The position numbers were made by a program, and so were the translations under genes. DNA of 64,000 nt, taken from an uncultured Ilyobacter sp. Its GTDB lineage: Bacteria; Fusobacteriota; Fusobacteriia; Fusobacteriales; Fusobacteriaceae. The notes beneath the pieces were generated by a model that was not told the origin of the DNA, made no database searches, and saw only the letters and a program-made list of their open reading frames with translations. Where the stretch lies: assembly GCF_963668085.1 (NCBI RefSeq), contig NZ_OY764059.1, forward strand, positions 1,550,001 through 1,614,000, read 5' to 3'. This document shows, piece after piece, positions 62,741-64,000 of the stretch (the stretch's first letter is position 1; every line of letters begins with the position of its first letter).

Positions 62741-64000
62741 ACATCATACCAGGCATCATCCCTGGATTTTGCATATCTTCCTTAGCTTCTTTTTTTTCTA
62801 CTACCACTACTTCAGTTGTTAGGATTAGCGATGATACAGAACCTGCGTTTTGTATGGCTGATCTAGTTACCTTAGCTGGATCTATTATTCCTGCCTCTAG
62901 CATGTTCGTATACTCTTCTTTTGCGGCATTGAATCCGTGTCCCTCTGGAAGAGACTTCACTTTTTCTAGTACCACTCCTGCATCAAGACCTGCATTTTCA
63001 GCGATCTGTCTGAGAGGAGCCATAAGGGCTTTCTTTACTATCTCTACACCTATACCCTCTTCTCCTTCTAAAGTAAAATCTTCCATGGCTTTTACTACCT
63101 CTATCATGATAGTACCTCCACCTGGAACTATTCCTTCCTCTACAGCTGCTCTTGTTGCATTTAGGGCATCTTCTATTCTGAGTTTTTTCTCCTTCATCTC
63201 AGTCTCTGTAACTGCCCCTACTTTTATTACTGCTACCCCTCCAGAAAGTTTTGCCAGTCTTTCTTGAAGTTTTTCTTTATCGTAATCAGATGTAGATTCC
63301 TCTATTTGTGCTTTTATCTGATTTACCTTAGAATTTATATCATTTTGTGCTCCAAGTCCGTCTACTATAACTGTATTATCCTTTGTTACCTTTACTTTTT
63401 TTGCTCTTCCGAGATTATACAGCTGCACATCTTCTAGTTTCATTGCTTTCTCATCAGAGATTACTTCACCACCTGTAAGCACCGCTATATCTTCTAACAT
63501 CGCTTTTCTTCTGTCTCCAAAAGCAGGAGCTTTTACGGCGATTACATTTAAAGTTCCTCTGAGCTTATTTACCACAAGGGTAGCCAATGCCTCTCCCTCT
63601 AAATCTCCTGCTATCATAAGAAGAGGTTTAGATTCTTGCATTGTTGCTTCTAATATAGGTAGTATTTCTTTCATATTTGAGATTTTTTTGTCTGTGATTA
63701 GAATATATGGGTTTTCAAGATTACCCTCCATTCTTTCTGGATCAGTTGCCATATAAGGAGATACATAACCCTTATCAAATTGCATCCCTTCTACAATTTC
63801 AAGAGTTGTTTCAAAAGACTTGGCCTCTTCCACTGTTATAACTCCAGTCTCTCCAACCTTTTGCATAGCCTCTGCTATAAGAGCACCGATCTCTTCGTCT
63901 GAAGCCGATATAGATGCCACCTGAGCAATCTCGTCGTTGTCCTGTATCTTCTTAGCTCTTTCTTTCAGATGTCTTACAGCTTCTTTTACGGCTTTTTCCA
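62739..64000 (-). CDS. groL: Chaperonin GroEL, 5' end cut by window
   Basis: 420 C-terminal residues of about 540 are present; the frame is open through 64000. Equatorial and apical domain motifs [93 protein letters not shown] and VPGGGT are canonical. It ends with a GMMPGMM tail (the GGM-like repeat). Folds cytosolic proteins with GroES, which should be upstream outside the window. Confidence 0.97.
   Translation of the reverse strand, partial: EKAVKEAVRHLKERAKKIQDNDEIAQVASISASDEEIGALIAEAMQKVGETGVITVEEAKSFETTLEIVEGMQFDKGYVSPYMATDPERMEGNLENPYILITDKKISNMKEILPILEATMQESKPLLMIAGDLEGEALATLVVNKLRGTLNVIAVKAPAFGDRRKAMLEDIAVLTGGEVISDEKAMKLEDVQLYNLGRAKKVKVTKDNTVIVDGLGAQNDINSKVNQIKAQIEESTSDYDKEKLQERLAKLSGGVAVIKVGAVTETEMKEKKLRIEDALNATRAAVEEGIVPGGGTIMIEVVKAMEDFTLEGEEGIGVEIVKKALMAPLRQIAENAGLDAGVVLEKVKSLPEGHGFNAAKEEYTNMLEAGIIDPAKVTRSAIQNAGSVSSLILTTEVVVVEKKEAKEDMQNPGMMPGMM

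Noticed and set aside
62854..63267. 137-codon plus-strand frame opposite groEL
   Set aside because: Shadow of the strongly conserved GroEL coding strand.
1..64000. tRNA, rRNA, CRISPR array, IS element or prophage
   Set aside because: No matching sequence patterns, repeats with spacers, transposase or phage genes were seen by eye on either strand.

Overview
The window is about 64 kb of AT-rich bacterial chromosome, packed with housekeeping genes in long same-strand operons. It carries a PolC-type replicative DNA polymerase, usually a mark of Firmicutes. It also carries genes common in diderm or rod-shaped anaerobes: a ThiB/ThiP thiamine importer, MreC, a LolA-like secreted protein, an aldehyde:ferredoxin oxidoreductase and a radical SAM/B12 enzyme. 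Together with low GC and gene order, this points to the phylum Fusobacteriota, probably an Ilyobacter/Propionigenium/Cetobacterium-like anaerobe. The phylum is a reasoned inference; the genus is only a guess. I see no rRNA, tRNA, CRISPR array, intact mobile element or prophage.

Layout. 1-1640 (minus): a truncated aldehyde ferredoxin oxidoreductase behind a structured leader that looks like a Moco/Tuco riboswitch. 1640-3180: a gene-poor stretch with one lipoprotein and a repeat-like non-coding block. 3183-6632 (minus): a small alarmone hydrolase, a HAD hydrolase, a decapitated methyltransferase and an ABC exporter. 6749-8368: RqcH/NFACT. 8418-11317 (minus): PASTA protein, rsgA, rpe and a MarR-FeoA fusion. 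11464-16746 (plus): a translation/RNA operon with two tandem hpt genes, rsmA, khpA, rimM, trmD, a gamma carbonic anhydrase and a SPOUT methyltransferase. It is followed by polC (16800-21128) and a CHASE4-GGDEF diguanylate cyclase.

23028-35759 (minus): rpsO with a structured leader, ftsH-tilS-spoIID-radical SAM-mltG, a DEAD-box helicase, a Na/Pi cotransporter and uraA. 35856-46255 (mostly minus): a hotdog thioesterase, a divergent YfcE phosphodiesterase, thiN, a secreted nuclease-like protein, a class 3 lipase, a DgkA-PAP2 fusion, ybeY, pgpH and a JAMM-DinG helicase fusion. 46555-50879: rpsT, suhB, a DUF3870 gene and a Zn/Cd/Pb P-type ATPase with a clear promoter and operator. 50908-56729 (minus): holA, thiP-thiB under a TPP riboswitch (with no thiQ nearby), a short divergent FtsZ homologue, a CadC/SmtB-type ArsR regulator and a PH-like membrane protein. 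56812-62452 (minus): a nine-gene operon mreC-(LolA-like)-recO-ptsIIA-nrdR-aroQ-DUF368-divIC-glpX. 62739-64000: the 3' part of groEL.

The genes most worth a second look are the JAMM-DinG fusion, the kinase-less PASTA protein in the usual prkC-rsgA-rpe position, the MarR-FeoA fusion, the tail-less FtsZ paralogue, the DgkA-PAP2 fusion, the ThiBP importer lacking its ATPase, and the structured RNA leaders of the oxidoreductase and rpsO. I found no single multi-gene system that I can call a new defence or biosynthetic island.
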